Below are positions 47,701-60,409 of a stretch of DNA of 64,000 nt, piece by piece. A model generated the notes under the pieces. It saw nothing but the letters and a program-made list of their open reading frames with translations, did not search any database and had not been told where the DNA came from. The DNA is from Polyporus tsugae. Its lineage: Eukaryota > Basidiomycota > Agaricomycetes > Polyporales > Polyporaceae. Positions within the stretch are counted from its first letter, which is position 1, and every line of letters starts with the position of its first letter. The stretch is taken from positions 1,302,001-1,366,000 of the forward strand of contig JAHRBS010000003.1 of the NCBI GenBank assembly GCA_024305745.1. Direction: 5' to 3'. The position numbers and the translations under genes were made by a program.

Positions 47701-48809
47701 ACGTTGCTGCTTACGATTGTCGTATCATGCGTCCGGCCTGCGGTTGTGCGCGTTTCCGCCTTGGGGTTGCTTTCATACATCCTGTCCTCTCCGTAATGTT
47801 GACAAATACTGACGTCTTCTTCCTTCACCAGCACTGCGGAGCTTACGCCTATCCCCATTTCCCGACCCAATTCTGATGCGGGGTCTCCTCGTATATCGCA
47901 GTCCAGCCTGCGCGGCCGCGTCGAGCAGCAAGTAGATGCGCTAGCCGGGTCAGCGAACAAGGTGCTCACGGGCGTCGTGGACACCTCCTTCGGCGTGCTG
48001 CGGGCACTACTCCCTGGGCAGACCCCAGGCACCCAGGTGGATCTGTCAACCCCGCCCGCCGATGCCGACCAGAGCGCCGCCCCGTGGAACATCTCGCAAC
48101 CGAGGTTCGGGCTCCTCCGTCGGGACACGGGCTTCTCGATAGCAAGCATCACCGCTTCCCTCCCGGGCCGGTCGAAGTCGACGCATCACGAGGAGCCCGG
48201 GCAGCAGATGATCGACGTGCCGTCGCGTCCTGGGTCGAGTAGATCTGTTGTGCCCGACGAGCAATCGGCATCGGAGGGCGAAGACGAGGAGGACGAGGAG
48301 GAAGAAGATGACGAGGAGGAAGAGGACGAGGAAGGGGAGCACGATTCGCGGAGCATACGTAGCTTCGAGAGTATGATGAGCCAGCGCAGTCGGCAGGCGC
48401 GGAAACGGAAGACCACGGCTGGGACCAGGAAGAGCCTCGCGGATCGACTCGCGAGCGTGCCCGGCTTGTCTAGGTTGTCGCACGGCCAAGGTGGGGCCGG
48501 CGATGCGGCAGCTAAGGTGTGTGTTCTTCGTGCCTCCGTTTCTGCAGCTATTGACCGACCGCGTCGTAGACGTCGCCCCCGAGCTCTCGTCGATCATCTT
48601 TGCTGCCACCTGGCCCAAGCAAGCACCTTGAGTCGCCTACGTCGTCCAGGGCTCAGTCACCCGTCGCCATTCGCATCCCGCCTCCTAACACTCGCTTCCT
48701 GGCGTGCACCGAAGATGACATCAAAGTGTCTGAAGTTGGAGAGCTTCTACGGGAATACAAGCGCCTTGTTGAGGCCGTGCAGGCCATGGGCGGGTTTCCT
48801 GAAGAGTGA
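44777..48809 (+). CDS. VPS9-domain protein, likely Rab5-family guanine nucleotide exchange factor
   Basis: Exons 44777-45253, 45312-45463, 45551-46645, 46701-46861, 46921-47001, 47056-47623, 47832-48515/48516 and 48570-48809 keep phase and give 1152 aa. Residues about 555-850 form a VPS9 domain: HTNQIMDAVEKAVCSLYYDR, then SVHKILVEGLSKLP, then SGDIILPLMIFAVVKANPPH with LINLMAVAEFLENVD. Such domains activate Rab5/Vps21 GTPases on endosomes, and the long disordered flanks recall yeast Muk1 more than Vps9. The N-terminus (RYVPYTPRQR, LDTSSTGWMILERL) is conserved-looking. The C-terminus has an almost uninterrupted Glu/Asp run of about 30 residues (48280-48345) before a Lys/Arg-rich patch and a short terminal helix. 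No ubiquitin-binding CUE domain is seen. Confidence 0.87.
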
Positions 48810-49337
48810 ACGCTAGCCGACCTGGAGATGTTTGAGTGCTAGAGTCGTAGTCGTTGTGGTTCGTCGGTGTGCATATTCTAGTGGTCGGTGTTTATTGGAT
48901 ACCGTGTCTGGGACAAGTTGTATTGGTAGGCGACCATTGTACTAGTTCATATACCATCAACGGTAGATGAGAATGTGCTAGGGACGATGTGTGGTGGACC
49001 TACGAGGAGAACACTAGTACTGGGCACCGTGACTCTTCAGCTCCAATGCAGTCCTCCGTACAGTCCACATCTTACCACGGGGCTTTTGTGAGCGTGGACC
49101 ACATACATACAATTTTACTGCAGTCAAACTTAGAGCAAGTGGTTAAAGACGAAAGCCAAATAGCAATAGACCACATGATAGTGCGTTTCAAGTTCGAATT
49201 CCTCCCTACGCCCGCGTCTGTCTATTCAGACTAGTTGGACTGCAGGCGCCTGCTCGGTTTGATCTGCTCCATCACCTTTCCGTACACCGCTGGGCACTAT
49301 TCTGTGAAACGGAGGCTAGCTATCCTGCGAGAACGAT
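48810..49337. other. Intergenic, no gene recognised
   Basis: Downstream region of the VPS9 gene and upstream region of the GTPase gene. Nothing else is visible. Confidence 0.4.
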
Positions 49338-50316
49338 ATGACTAGTAGCTTGAGGATGGGGTGTACGGTAACACACCACGTTTTTGCTAGCTCGAGACGA
49401 TACGCGTCATCAAGCGCGCCAACTAAAGTCTTTGCAAACGCGAACTCTGCAGAGTTTCTGGCCGCGGCTGCTACTGATGAGTCTATACCTAACTTACATG
49501 GTCTACCCGAGGTGAGTGTTTGCGTTTTCATGTGGATGATGTATAGCTAATATCTGGGTTCAGGTCATCGTTACGGGTGAGCACCAGCAGTGCACTTCGC
49601 GTGCTCCTGTTGTCAGTGTCTTATACGTAGAGTAGGACGCGCCAACGTTGGCAAGTCAACGCTTCTTAACGCAGTGCTAGGACGACGCAATTTGCTGCAT
49701 ACTAGCAAGACCGCCGCAAGTGTCATTTCCGCGTGTTTCCGAGGGACGTCAGTGTTAATTGATGCGTTGATTTGCAGGGTCGAACCCAAACGTTGAACTT
49801 CTACCGGGTAGGTCCGCAACCGGGCCATCTCGTTCTTGTCGACGCGCCAGGTTATGGTGCGCGCGGCCGTCGGGAATGGGGTGCACTCTTCAATCACTAC
49901 GTCCAGAATCGTAAAGAGTGAGCGGGGCAGACCTCTGATATCCGTCTTGTATGACTGCTGACTTGGTTTTTTATAGGCTTCGTCGAGTATTCATACTCTT
50001 CAACGCGAAACATGGCGTGACTGAGGTCGATCGGATGATGCTTCGCTCCCTCGACGAGCAGTGTCAGGCGTCCGGCGGGGTTAATTGGACCCTCCAGGCC
50101 ATCATCACCAAGACGGACGCGCTTCATACGGGAGAGCTCCTCAAGGCCGTGAAAAACATGCAGAGAGATATCTTCGAGACCGCGCCAACATGCCTGCCTC
50201 CCATCCTGACCTCCGCGCACAACCATCCTCACTTGGGAGTCGACGACATGAGACAGAGCATTCAGGAAGCATGTGGCCTCAGCCGGATGAAAACCAAACT
50301 CTATCGCCCTCCTTGA
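49338..50316 (+). CDS. MRX8: EngB/YihA-family GTPase, probable mitochondrial ribosome factor (Mrx8-like)
   Basis: Exons 49338-49511, 49564-49576 (13 bases), 49636-49715, 49778-49917 and 49977-50316 join in phase to give 248 aa. GTPase motifs are in order: G1 RANVGKST, the SKTAGRTQTLNFY switch block (G2) typical of EngB, G3 DAPGYG, and G4 TKTD. The Arg/Ser-rich N-terminus (ASSRRYASSSA) fits a mitochondrial presequence. EngB proteins assist large-subunit ribosome assembly, and yeast Mrx8 is the mitochondrial member. The switch block is split exactly at KTA|GRT by an intron whose donor must be GC (GCAAGT at 49716), because no GT donor keeps the conserved sequence. The 13-base exon encodes only VIVTG with its last base shared. 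Confidence 0.88.
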
Positions 50317-51091
50317 CGAAGCATGTGCTAATCCCTGGATCCTCAGTGATACAATCTAGGTATGTAGCTGTTCGGATATCTGTGATATATTTACGGGTGG
50401 TTGACGAGCATCCCGATTCAGGTCATGTAATTGGATACTGCGATAATACCCGAAACACTCCTTTATACTATCGTGACGAAGGATGTGATGTTCATGCACG
50501 TTGCTCGATTTAGAGGATCGCCGAAGGGGAAACCGTACGCTGCTTATCGCTGGTGAGGCGTTCAAAACGGGCACAGATCCGGACTCCGACAGGTCATCGA
50601 GAGACGACAAGCAGACTGATGCCGCAATGGCGTCGCTATAGACTTTTATGACCATGGAACGTGTTGAGACGTGAATGGATGAGGAGCCTCAGCCTCAGAG
50701 GAGGGGCGCGAGGGCCGGGAACGTTCGTTATCGCAAGCATTACCGAGGGCGCTTATTAATACTGCGCCAATGGGCACACGTGTTCGACCCCGGATTTTGA
50801 GAAGACGGCACCGACGGCGGGAAGGAGCCTGACTTCGCCCTCGATACCGTCGTGCTCCCAGCGTACAACGCCTTTGGACTTAAACTTATTTCTCTTCGCT
50901 TCTTCACTCCTCACCTGCTTGCGAGCCTTTGGACGACACTCTCTGCTCCTCGACCGCCTGCAAGCTTCTGCTCGCTGTACCCTTAGGCTTATCGTTGCGC
51001 ACCCCGCTCGCGCGCAACGCCAGACGAACAGCCCGACCGGTAAGGGAGTCAACAGGACTCCCGGTCGCTGTTCGCCACACTCCCCCACTGC
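50317..51091. other. Intergenic, no gene recognised
   Basis: Contains the 3' region of the GTPase gene and the promoter and leader of the next. The last 200 bases are G+C-rich with stop-free frames but no start or domain. Confidence 0.4.
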
Positions 51092-54000
51092 ATGACCGCT
51101 CTCCATGCCTACTTCAAGCTACGCAACCAGCAGGCCTTCCAGCGCCTGTTGGATCCCAGCCGGAGTCAACACCGCGACTCCGGCGGCCTCAGCACCAGCG
51201 GAGGCAAGTCCTGGTCGCGCCCCAGCCCGTTAAGCTCTACGCCATCGGTCGACGTCAATGCGCGAGACAACCTTGGTAGGACCGTCCTCCACCTCGCCGC
51301 CTCGTCCCAGGATGCGTCCGCCCCGGAGTTTGTCCGTCTACTTCTCGCGCATCCTACCATAAACGTCAACACCGTCGATGCGGAGAGCCATTGGACGCCT
51401 TTGCACCGCGCGCTGTATCATGGAAACATCGCGACAGCCCAGCTCTTGCTTCAGCGGCCGGACATCGACACCACCCTCCGGGACATCGAGGGATACACCC
51501 CGTTCGATCTGTACAACTCCACGGTCGAAGGAACGGTACCGGACCATCTTACCACTCGGGGGCAGGAGCTCTACACTTGGGGTTCGAACAGGAATGCCGC
51601 GCTCGGAGTAGGAGACGGAGATGACAGAGCTATCCCGGAGTTGGTTTCTTTGCGCGTATCAGCCGTTCCGGAGACGGAGAACCTCGACGCTCGCTTTACC
51701 CCCATTCGCGTTCGACAGATCGCCATGTCGCGACTGCATACAGTCATCGTGACGGATGAACCTCGTGGAAACCTGCGCGTATGTGGTTTTGGTGGCGGCG
51801 GTCGGTGAGTTTGGTCATTCTCCGGTTCCTCGAAAGGTTTCCCTCATCCGGGACGTCCAGTCTAGGGCCAGGACAACACACCCAGTACACACCTATCCCT
51901 CTACCTGGCTTCAACCTTGCCGTAGAATCAGTGGCAGTGGGTCAAGACCACACTCTTATTCTCACCAAGAACGGCGAGGTCCATAGTTGGGGACTGAATC
52001 GCTTCGCTCAGCTTGGTTACGTCGTGGAAACTGCAACTGGGGGTCGCGCAGAAGAGCCTATTCAGTCCCCTCCTCGGAAAGTCGCAGGGGCGATTAGAAA
52101 CCATATTGTTAAGGGTCTCGCTGCCTGCAAGACCGCTTCGGCTTGCTGGACGTATGACGAGGTCTTCACGTGGGGCACCAACAACGGCCAGCTTGGTGGG
52201 TCGAATCTCACACAGCACGCAATGTGCATATATTGACCTTACGCACAAGGTTATGACAGAACAGCGCAGCCTGTTCAGACTGCACCTCGAGTGGTCACGA
52301 AGGTCAACAAGCCTGTGCTTTCTATTTCTATCACTGTGAGCATACCATTATTTTTTAATTTTTAATTTGCGTTGACCTAACATCGCGCAGGATTCTGCTT
52401 TGGCGTGCCTGTTGGAGACCCAGGAAGTCGTCTGTCTTTGGAATGACGGTCACTTCAAAGTCAAGTGAGCAGCTCTGATCCAGTTTATGCACTCCCGCTC
52501 TGATCGCGCTGGAAAGCTTCCCGGCATATTCGTTCCCATCTGAGTTCGTTGCCTATCGTCCTCCTCAGGCAGCGAATAGGAACAGTGCCAGCATCGACAA
52601 AATCACTAGCTGCGAGGATACCTTTGCTTCCCTCTCGTCAAGTGGGGAGCTGTTTACCTTCACGCTGCCCTCCCCGCCGGGCGGTGGTGCTAGTTCCAGC
52701 AAGTCGCGATTCAATGTCCAACCGCAACGCGTTTGGGCGCTGAGGAAGCAGTTCAGTGCTGTTCGGGTGCGTATACTTCGTATTCAAGCACCCGTCTTCC
52801 AACCCCTCATGTAATCTGTTCAAGGACGTTGCCCTCGGGGTCGATGGTTCGATCGTCGTTTGCACGGAGTCCGGTCATGTTTTTGTGCGCTCACGCAACC
52901 TCAAAGCTGGCCAGGGATCGTCCGCAAAGACGTTCAAGTTCCAACGTGTCCCGTATATCCAACGCATCACGCAGGTTTGCGCCAATGCTACCGGTGCTTT
53001 CGCTGCTCTGCGCTCGGACTGGAACCCTGAGGAAGTTCAAGTGGTCGGCAATCGGCTTCCGCAGGACCTGTCAACAGTCCAGCCGGTCTTGAAACTTATC
53101 GAACCCAACCAGCACCTAATAGGGACGTTGTTCAATGCGTCTGGCGTGCCTCTTAGCCCGTTGACGGATTTTGAGCAAGGATCGGACGAGGAAGAAGAGG
53201 ATGTCGCCGTACAGAGTGACATCAGGCAATTGAAGTCCCTGGCTTCTCTCACCCTGCGGCTCAAGGAAGCTCGAAAGGGTACAGACGGTACCAACGGTCT
53301 GAACAACATGCCTTACGGCGCGGACCTAGTCGTTCACGTGCAGTCCAACGGCATCGACCTTCCTGCTCATCGCGCCATCCTCGCGGCGCGGTCTTCCGTT
53401 CTCAATCAGGTCCTTTCGGAGGTGAAGACCATTCGTGATACAAAGTCGAACGTCGCCGTTCAAGGGCATGCCGCGAAGGGTGCTAGTCAGAAGCTCGCGA
53501 GGGTCACATTCGTGGGCTGTCACCCGCTCACAGTCCTCATCCTCATAGCTTACTTGTACTCCGACGAGCCACTCGCTGTCTGGGATCACCGGGTCTCGCA
53601 TGCGATCCAGCGACAGCTCGAGCAGCTGAAGGTCAAGCCGGCCCAACTGAAGGCTGAACTACAGGCACTGGCGTCTCTCCTTGGACTCAACGCTCTGTCG
53701 GACGTCCTCGATGCGCCAGTCAAGCGAACCCCCAAGCCCGTCCTGTCTGGGGATTTGCAGAAGCTGTTCTCCAGAAACCAGGCGGAGGGCGTTGGAGCTC
53801 GTATACGGCGGCCCCTTGCGCCTGACGTCGTTCTGCAGCTCGCGGAACGAGAGCTGTACTGCCACTCCGCCGTCTTGCGCGCGCGCTCGCCGTTCTTCGC
53901 CGCGTTCTTCGACGACAAGGATTGGACGGTAAATCGTTGGACCCCCGAAGACACCGTCGTCGTGAACCTCAAGCACATGAAGTGGCATGCCGTAGAGCCG

Positions 54001-55917
54001 GTGCTCAAATTCATCTGCACCGGTGCGGACAAGGAGATCTTCGACGTCGTCGAGGATGTCAGCTCCATCGACGAGTTGATTGACTATGTGTTCGAAGTGA
54101 TGGCTGTTGCGGTGGGTAGAGGAACTATGTTTCCCTCTGTGTGAGTGTTGTCTGATAGTTGGCCCACAGAACGAGCTGCACGTAGATCGCCTGATGTTGA
54201 TTTGCTCTTGGGTGATCATGAAGCGTGTGTGGATCAACAACGTCTGTTCTGTCCTCACGGATGCGACGCACTACCATGCGATGGCACTTGTCCGACTCGT
54301 TCAAGAGTACATCGCGATCAACATGGAGGTCTTCCTCGAGAGTCGTATGTTCGAGGATCTTGCGTCTGACCTCATCAAGGAGCTTTCAGCATTCGTTCGC
54401 TCCGCGCAGGCCGAGAAGTATCCCCTTTCGCGCTCCAGCCGGATTGTCGATAAGGCCATGGAGGCGTGGGGAGACTGGCTGGCTCTCCAGGACATCCCGC
54501 AGCCGATTGTGCCCACGTCCCGTCCTGGGACGTTCAGGGACTCCCCGAAGCTGTCTCCTCCAGGTCCAAGCAAGAGGACTACCAAGCGCTCAGACGCGTC
54601 CGCACCCAACAGCCCGATGCTGCGTCCGACGTTCAGCAACAGGCCCGTGGCGACTGGTATTCCCGACGACGAGATGTTCCTGATGGACGAAACGGAGGCC
54701 CCTACGTCCGGCCCGGCCAGCGTGTCTGCGCCAGGAATGCCTTCACGTGTTCCGAGCGGAAGCGACTCTCCCGGCCGTCCAGCACCGGGGTGGAGGTCGA
54801 TCGCGTCCGCCCCGAAGGCGGACATGAAGACGATCATGGCGGAGGCGTCCAATGCCAAGTCTGCCGTTCCCCGGTCCCCAGCGATGGCGTCGGCACACCC
54901 GTCGGAGGGTCCGCGCAGTCTTTCGTCTCGCCCCTCCATGGAGTCCCCAGCCAAGAGTGGACAGGTTTCCCGTGTGCCTTCTGGTTCGTCATGGAGGGTT
55001 CCTCGGCCGGGTACGCCAGCGAGCAGTTCGCCAGTAGCACCATCGCTGCCTAGTACGCCAAGCAAGGAAGCTCGGCCCCAAGCTTCAGGTGTACCGTCTG
55101 CTGCTAGTTCATCGACTGCCGCAGGGGGACCCTCGACCACCCCCCGGTCACAGCCAACCACACCTCGTAAACCTGCGGCACCAGGCCTGGGGCCTGTCTT
55201 CACGCCGACTAAGCAGGCAGCTCCGGCGAGTTCTTCCATTCGTCGCGTCTCGTAAGTAGTTGTTTTGTTTTGATACCCCTGGCCTTCGCTCACGATGAGC
55301 CCATATATAGAAGTGGCAACGTCTGGACTCCACCGCCCGTGCGGCCAGTCCAACCAGTCGTCCAATCCTCGTCGTCACGTCCCGCCATGTCTTTTGCAGC
55401 CATCCAGCTCTCACAGGCGCAGCAGGATGCGCCGACCTCCAAGGACAAGCGCTCCTTAGTGGAGATCCAGGAGGAGGAGCGCGCCCGCCAGGCGGAGGAT
55501 GACTTCCTCCGCTGGTGGGGCGCTGAAGAGCAGCGGTTGAGGCAGGAACAGGCCGCCGCGGCCGCACTCCTTCCGGCGCTGCCGAGGACGCCAAAGAAGT
55601 CCAAAGGGGGCAAGAGGGGCAAGGGACCTGCACCTGACGGCGACAACCAGGCGCAACAGCCGCCACAGAAAGGCGGGAGGGGTGCACGTACTGACAGCGC
55701 GCCAAAGCGGCCTCGCGAAAAGCACGTAGGTCATGTCAAAGATTCGGGCCACGGCCCAAACGAGCGTCAAGGCAGTTCACAAGAGCAAGCTCAACATGGT
55801 CAGTCACAAGGACGTGGAGGAAAGCCGCGCGGACGACGACCTCCCGAGACCTTGGACAACGCGACCGCGAAAGACGATACACCCAGCAAGCCGGGTATCC
55901 AACAGTTTGCATCATGA
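51092..55917 (+). CDS. Ankyrin-RCC1-BTB protein, IBtk-like
   Basis: Eight exons keep phase: 51092-51804, 51861-52195, 52250-52335, 52391-52464, 52517-52766, 52825-54111, 54170-55251 and 55311-55917, giving 1477 aa. The order of domains is that of inhibitor of Bruton tyrosine kinase (IBtk). Ankyrin repeats come first (residues 50-150; NARDNLGRTVLHLAA, SHWTPLHRALYHGN), then RCC1-type beta-propeller repeats (about 160-560; ELYTWGSNRNAALGVGD, EVHSWGLNRFAQLGY, EVFTWGTNNGQLG). Two BTB/POZ domains follow (about 650, DLVVHVQSNGIDLPAHRAIL; about 818, DVVLQLAERELYCHSAVLRA) and then a helical region. The C-terminal 450 residues are disordered, Ser/Pro-rich, then Gln/Lys-rich. Animal IBtk is a Cullin-3 substrate adaptor. 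A similar ubiquitin-ligase role is inferred. Confidence 0.88.
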
Positions 55918-57532
55918 CTGAGCCCGATCTTTGGTGTCGAAGGGTAGTCTCTGGTCTTGGCTGCTGACGAGTGGTAAGCTGTACTATCCATTTTTCTTGG
56001 TTTACCGAAGTAGATATCGAACTGGTGTGTCAAACCCGAACTCATGTCGGGACGCTAGCACTGTTACATCTATAGCTCCTATGCCGAACGTCAAGAATAG
56101 AGTAGGTAGTCGTGTACAATATACCCCATGTAGGCCCGAAAGTATGCTATGTATCGGTACATCGGTACATAGTCAACAGACGTTTGCTTAACCACCCGTA
56201 CCCCCTCTATCGTCAGTCTCCTTGTCGTACTGCTTGGGGCCCTCGTACGCGATATGTTTTCAAATGACAGGGGCTCGTATGTCTGATACCATGGCCATCG
56301 ACGAGCTCATGAAGCACCTGCGAACTCGATTATGCCAGTGATCTCACGCGCTTCGGTAATAATTTAGGTCCATTGCGCGCGGCTTGCATCCATACTGGAT
56401 TAACAGTTCCCTAGTCGGATATGTATATGGGGCTCAGGTCTGAGGTTGCATTTCTTCCTCCACACCGCTAGTAGGAACGTGGAATCGTCCTCATATGACG
56501 GTAGATGTTTGGGACGCACATGCAACATGCCGACCTTTGACTCCAAGGCGATTGTGACACAATCTACTGATCCTCTGGAGCCTTTGGGGCAATGGTCTGT
56601 GCATGTAATTTGCGAAACTGAGGAGATCCAATTGCAATGGCCGCCGATGCACTGATAAGTCTGAAGGCATGACTCGTTACTAGACAGCGCTCCTCAGCGT
56701 ATGCTTATAGGGATCTTCGCTATCCTGATGCAGAGTGTGGAATCGACTACTTAGACTACACATGTATGTACCTTCCGGGTTGTCTGTCCGTATGGGTACA
56801 TTCTGAATACTACTAGTATCGGATAGTGTGGGGCACCGAGATCCGTACAATAGATACGATTGGGAGAGATACAGTACTTGGTGGCGCGAAAGAGAGAAGC
56901 AACGGGAGATTGGGATATCGGCCGGACGGACTCGGGAGTCACGGAAGGGAGGTGGAGAGCCGCAGAGCGCATAGAAGCTGCGCGTGCCATGCGCAAAGCC
57001 GGACAGAGAGGGGAGGGTGATGAGATGTGTGGACAAATCTGAATCCAACTGCCCAGGTTACGGCCGCCGATGGAGTGTACGAGTATGGATAGTATAGGTG
57101 GTACAAAAGCAGCTGAGACGCGAACACGCCCCAGTGCCATATCCGTATATAGGAAAGATCAAAGAACGAGGGTCGGGGAGAGGAAGATTAAATACAGGGG
57201 AGAAACCAAACGGAAAAGGAGCGAGCGATAGAGGGACGAGACATCCATACGATGCGAAAACAAGTAGTCGCGCACTCCCGTGAATGGCAGAGTACGCTCT
57301 CCGTCGTCGGAGGCTGAGAACATTGTCGACCGTCGACGTGAAAGGCGAACCAAAGGTGGAGAGTATACCTGCGGGGAGGCAAAAACGCCGGTATCGGACG
57401 GAACCCAGCGGAATCCCTGTCTGACGTGACCGCGACCCCCGCCGCCACCAACTGACCCCTCATATATCCCCCGCATCCCCGGGAAACATATTCCGCTCCT
57501 TGCCTCTCGCACATTTACTTATCCCGCACCTG
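55918..57532. other. Convergent intergenic region
   Basis: About 1.6 kb between the 3' ends of the IBtk-like and Opi1 genes, longer than most gaps here. The open frames on the minus strand (56680-57140) show no domain. A small direct repeat GTACATCG/GTACAT occurs near 56156-56170. Confidence 0.4.
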
Positions 57533-60409
57533 CTAGTCGACCTCCATCCCCACTTCGTGCTCCTCCTGCTTTATGCGCTTCGCTGGCAGCCCGCCCGAGC
57601 CTGCCATGCCAGCCAAGGCGGTCGCAGCGACGACTGCAGGATCTCCTTCGTCATTCTCGTTACGCCTCTTCTCGCCACGGCCACCACCCCCAGAGTCGCC
57701 CTCAGGGGGCAAGCCCAACAAAGCGCTCTTCGGAGTTGCGAGCCGCGACCCTGCCTCAGAGCGGCTCGAAGACAACGAGAGCTTGTCGAAGCTCACGACC
57801 GCAGTTCCCGCAGGCGATGGTGCATCGCAAGGGGGGATCATACTCAAGGGACCCGGGAACGCGAGGCTGTTGAGAGAGCCCGTGCTGGACGAACGAGGGA
57901 TGCCGTAGAACGGGGTGTTGTATCCCGAGCCAGGAGAGGTAGGGCTGAGAGGGGGGTAGGGTGAGAGGGGGGACGAGGGAGTGTGTCCTCCTCGCCGTTC
58001 GCGGGGGAGCAATGGTGGAAGGTGAGTGTCGCGCAAGTTGAACATCTCGCTATCACCGTCGCCTTCTACGTTTCCGTTCTGTCCACGTTGTAGGCCCACA
58101 ACGCGCAAACGCTCGACCCAACTGAGGAGAACATCGTTGTTAGTCACCGCGACTACAGAAAGCCAGAGATGCACTCACATGTCGGCACGGTCCAAGCTAT
58201 CTCTGAACACTCCAGTCACGCCACGCAGCATATCCAAGCTCTCCGTCGCCAGAGTGAGGAGCTTCTGTGCGGCCCGGGTGGCGCCATCGACGGTCGGGGG
58301 GGCTCCTCCGTTAGGAACAGCGCTCGCCTGCCTCGAATGTCCACGACTCGGTCCGCGGACCGGCGATGCTGCACGCGACGCGGGGCGCGACCTCGGTGAC
58401 GGACCAGCGTCGCCCGGCCCATAGCTGTATGGAGCAGTACCACGATGTCTGGATCTGGCAGAGCCAGATGAAGTCGCGGTGCTCTCTCCGCGTGCGTCAT
58501 GGCCGGGGCGATCTGAGGGGGCACTGTCCATACTCGCCCCCGAGGCTGCTGCCCATTTCCGCGGGAGGCAGAGGATGAATGAACGAACGCGGGATCGTGC
58601 TGGTTCGGGGAGTGCACCGCCGGCATACCGGCTGACGACATCCACGACCTGTCGGATAGTATCCAAAACGTCACGCTTCGCGGTTTGCAAGGTGTGCAGA
58701 TGTTGGGGTGAGATGGGAACACCGTGTGGTAAGGTGCCGTTGAGCTGGAGGGAGGCGATGAAGTTTCGGAGGACGAGGATCTGGGCGTCGATCTGCGCCG
58801 TAGCGTACTGTATGAAGTCCAGAGCATGAAATCGCAAATCTGTCATCGAACCTGTCTGGAACACCGACCTGGAGCCACTGCAAACAGTACTTCAACCGCC
58901 TCATGCTCTCCTCGCTGAAAGCGGCGCTGATACCCCCAGCTTCAAGGAAGACGGCCTGCCATCGACTACGCTGTGCTACCTGTTGGTTTTCTTGCGCATC
59001 GGCATGTTGCGTCAAAGTAGATGCAGGTGGAAGGGTGGGTCGTTCAGGTTGTGAGCTTGTGGAGTGCGGCGTAGGTGTGCGGCTGTCAGGAATAGCGCTG
59101 AGTGGTGAAGGTATGGAAGTTGCTACACGATTGTCGCGGCTGTTAGCATGCAATGGACGCAAAACGCAGGTGGTATTGTCCTACATTCTCTTGAGCGTGC
59201 TTCATCCTCTCTCGACCAACTCTCCCTGGATGGACTGCTTGTCATTGATACATCCCTCGACTCCCAGGGTCTCCTCGAATCCCGACTGTCCGCAGAGTCG
59301 CTTCGCGAGCGGTCGCTACTCGATGCTCGCCGCGTATAGCTGTTTAACTAGGAGCCAACCTTCCGTCAGCACCATTACCCCGAGGAAGTCAAGCCATATC
59401 GACACGGCAGTGGAAGCCCCCCCCGGACCGTCTGGAGGCGCGATCGACCCCCCTATTTGTTCACCGACATGATCGAAAAAGGTGTAGATAGCGCTGTGGG
59501 GAAAGGTGACACGAGCCTACCCCGCATTGAGCTTTGACGACGACCAGACGTCATGATACTCCGCTGTGGATGATATTTGACGGCTGGTGCTCGGACCTCA
59601 CGTCGCGCGCGAGGCTGACGCAGCAGCATCCAGACGACCGCCACCGGCCAGATAACGATAGGGATATTGTATGCAACGGTGGAGCAGGGGGATGCGTGTG
59701 GAAAGAGGAGAAGGGCTTGGGGGAAGCACGCCGGACAAAAGGGAGAAAAGGTTTCTCAAAATAGATAGCGCACTCACCCTGTCCAGCTGCCTGCTCGCGA
59801 ACTCGTCGAGCTGCCCGACGGGCAAGCGGTCGATCACGGGGCGTGAAATGGTCTTCACAGACGACTCCATCATCTCCGCGCCGTACTGCAGATTGCGAAA
59901 AAAAAAATAGTAAGATTGCGATCACCACGGAAAACGTCAACGCCAGTCTTCCGTTGGACGATGAGAGGGGATCGATAGAAAACGGGTGACGCACCTTGAC
60001 GACCCTGGAGCTCGCCTTGCTCTGCTCGTACGCGCGGAGCGCGCTGTTCACGAGCGGGATACTCTGCACGCGCGAGAGGGTCTTCCACGAATCTTCCCCC
60101 TCTCCCCGCGGGCCCGCTGCGGCAGCGAATCTCCTGCGCTCCTCGAGCTCATCTTCGCGCAAATCTTCTTCGATCAGGGATGGCGAGGGCAGGGAAGGTG
60201 AGGACGATGCAGACGTAATCGAGAGCGCGGGGGTAGTCTGGAACGCTGCAGCGCGAAGATGGGCGGGTGAGATCAATCGGTTGGGGTTGTGAAGCCTAAA
60301 CGGAGCACGTACAGGTCGAGGGCGAGTTGTTGTACTGCGTGCTGTTACGCATGTCGCCGAGGGCGCGCACTGCGATGCGCACAGACTCGTCCTGGTCTGC
60401 GAGGGCCAT
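57533..60409 (-). CDS. OPI1: Transcriptional regulator Opi1 (phospholipid synthesis repressor family)
   Basis: Exons 60313-60409, 59995-60245, 59778-59885, 59465-59614, 59185-59347, 58869-59122, 58179-58807 and 57533-58121 keep phase and give 746 aa. Family blocks in order are ADQDESVRIAVRALGDMR at the N-terminus, SRVQSIPLVNSALRAYEQSK and SRVVKYGAEMMESSVKTISR with PVIDRLPVGQLDEFASRQLD, then SRWQAVFLEAGGISAAFSEE joined to YATAQIDAQILVLRNFIASL. In yeast Opi1 senses phosphatidic acid at the ER and represses INO1-type genes in the nucleus. In other fungi related proteins also affect lipid storage. The acceptor of exon 59465-59614 is ambiguous (other AGs at +21 and +54 keep frame). Serine-rich linkers and the C-terminal tail are disordered. 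Confidence 0.87.

Noticed and set aside
56680..57140. Minus-strand open frames beside Opi1
   Set aside because: They overlap each other in different frames without a domain and lie beyond the Opi1 stop codon.
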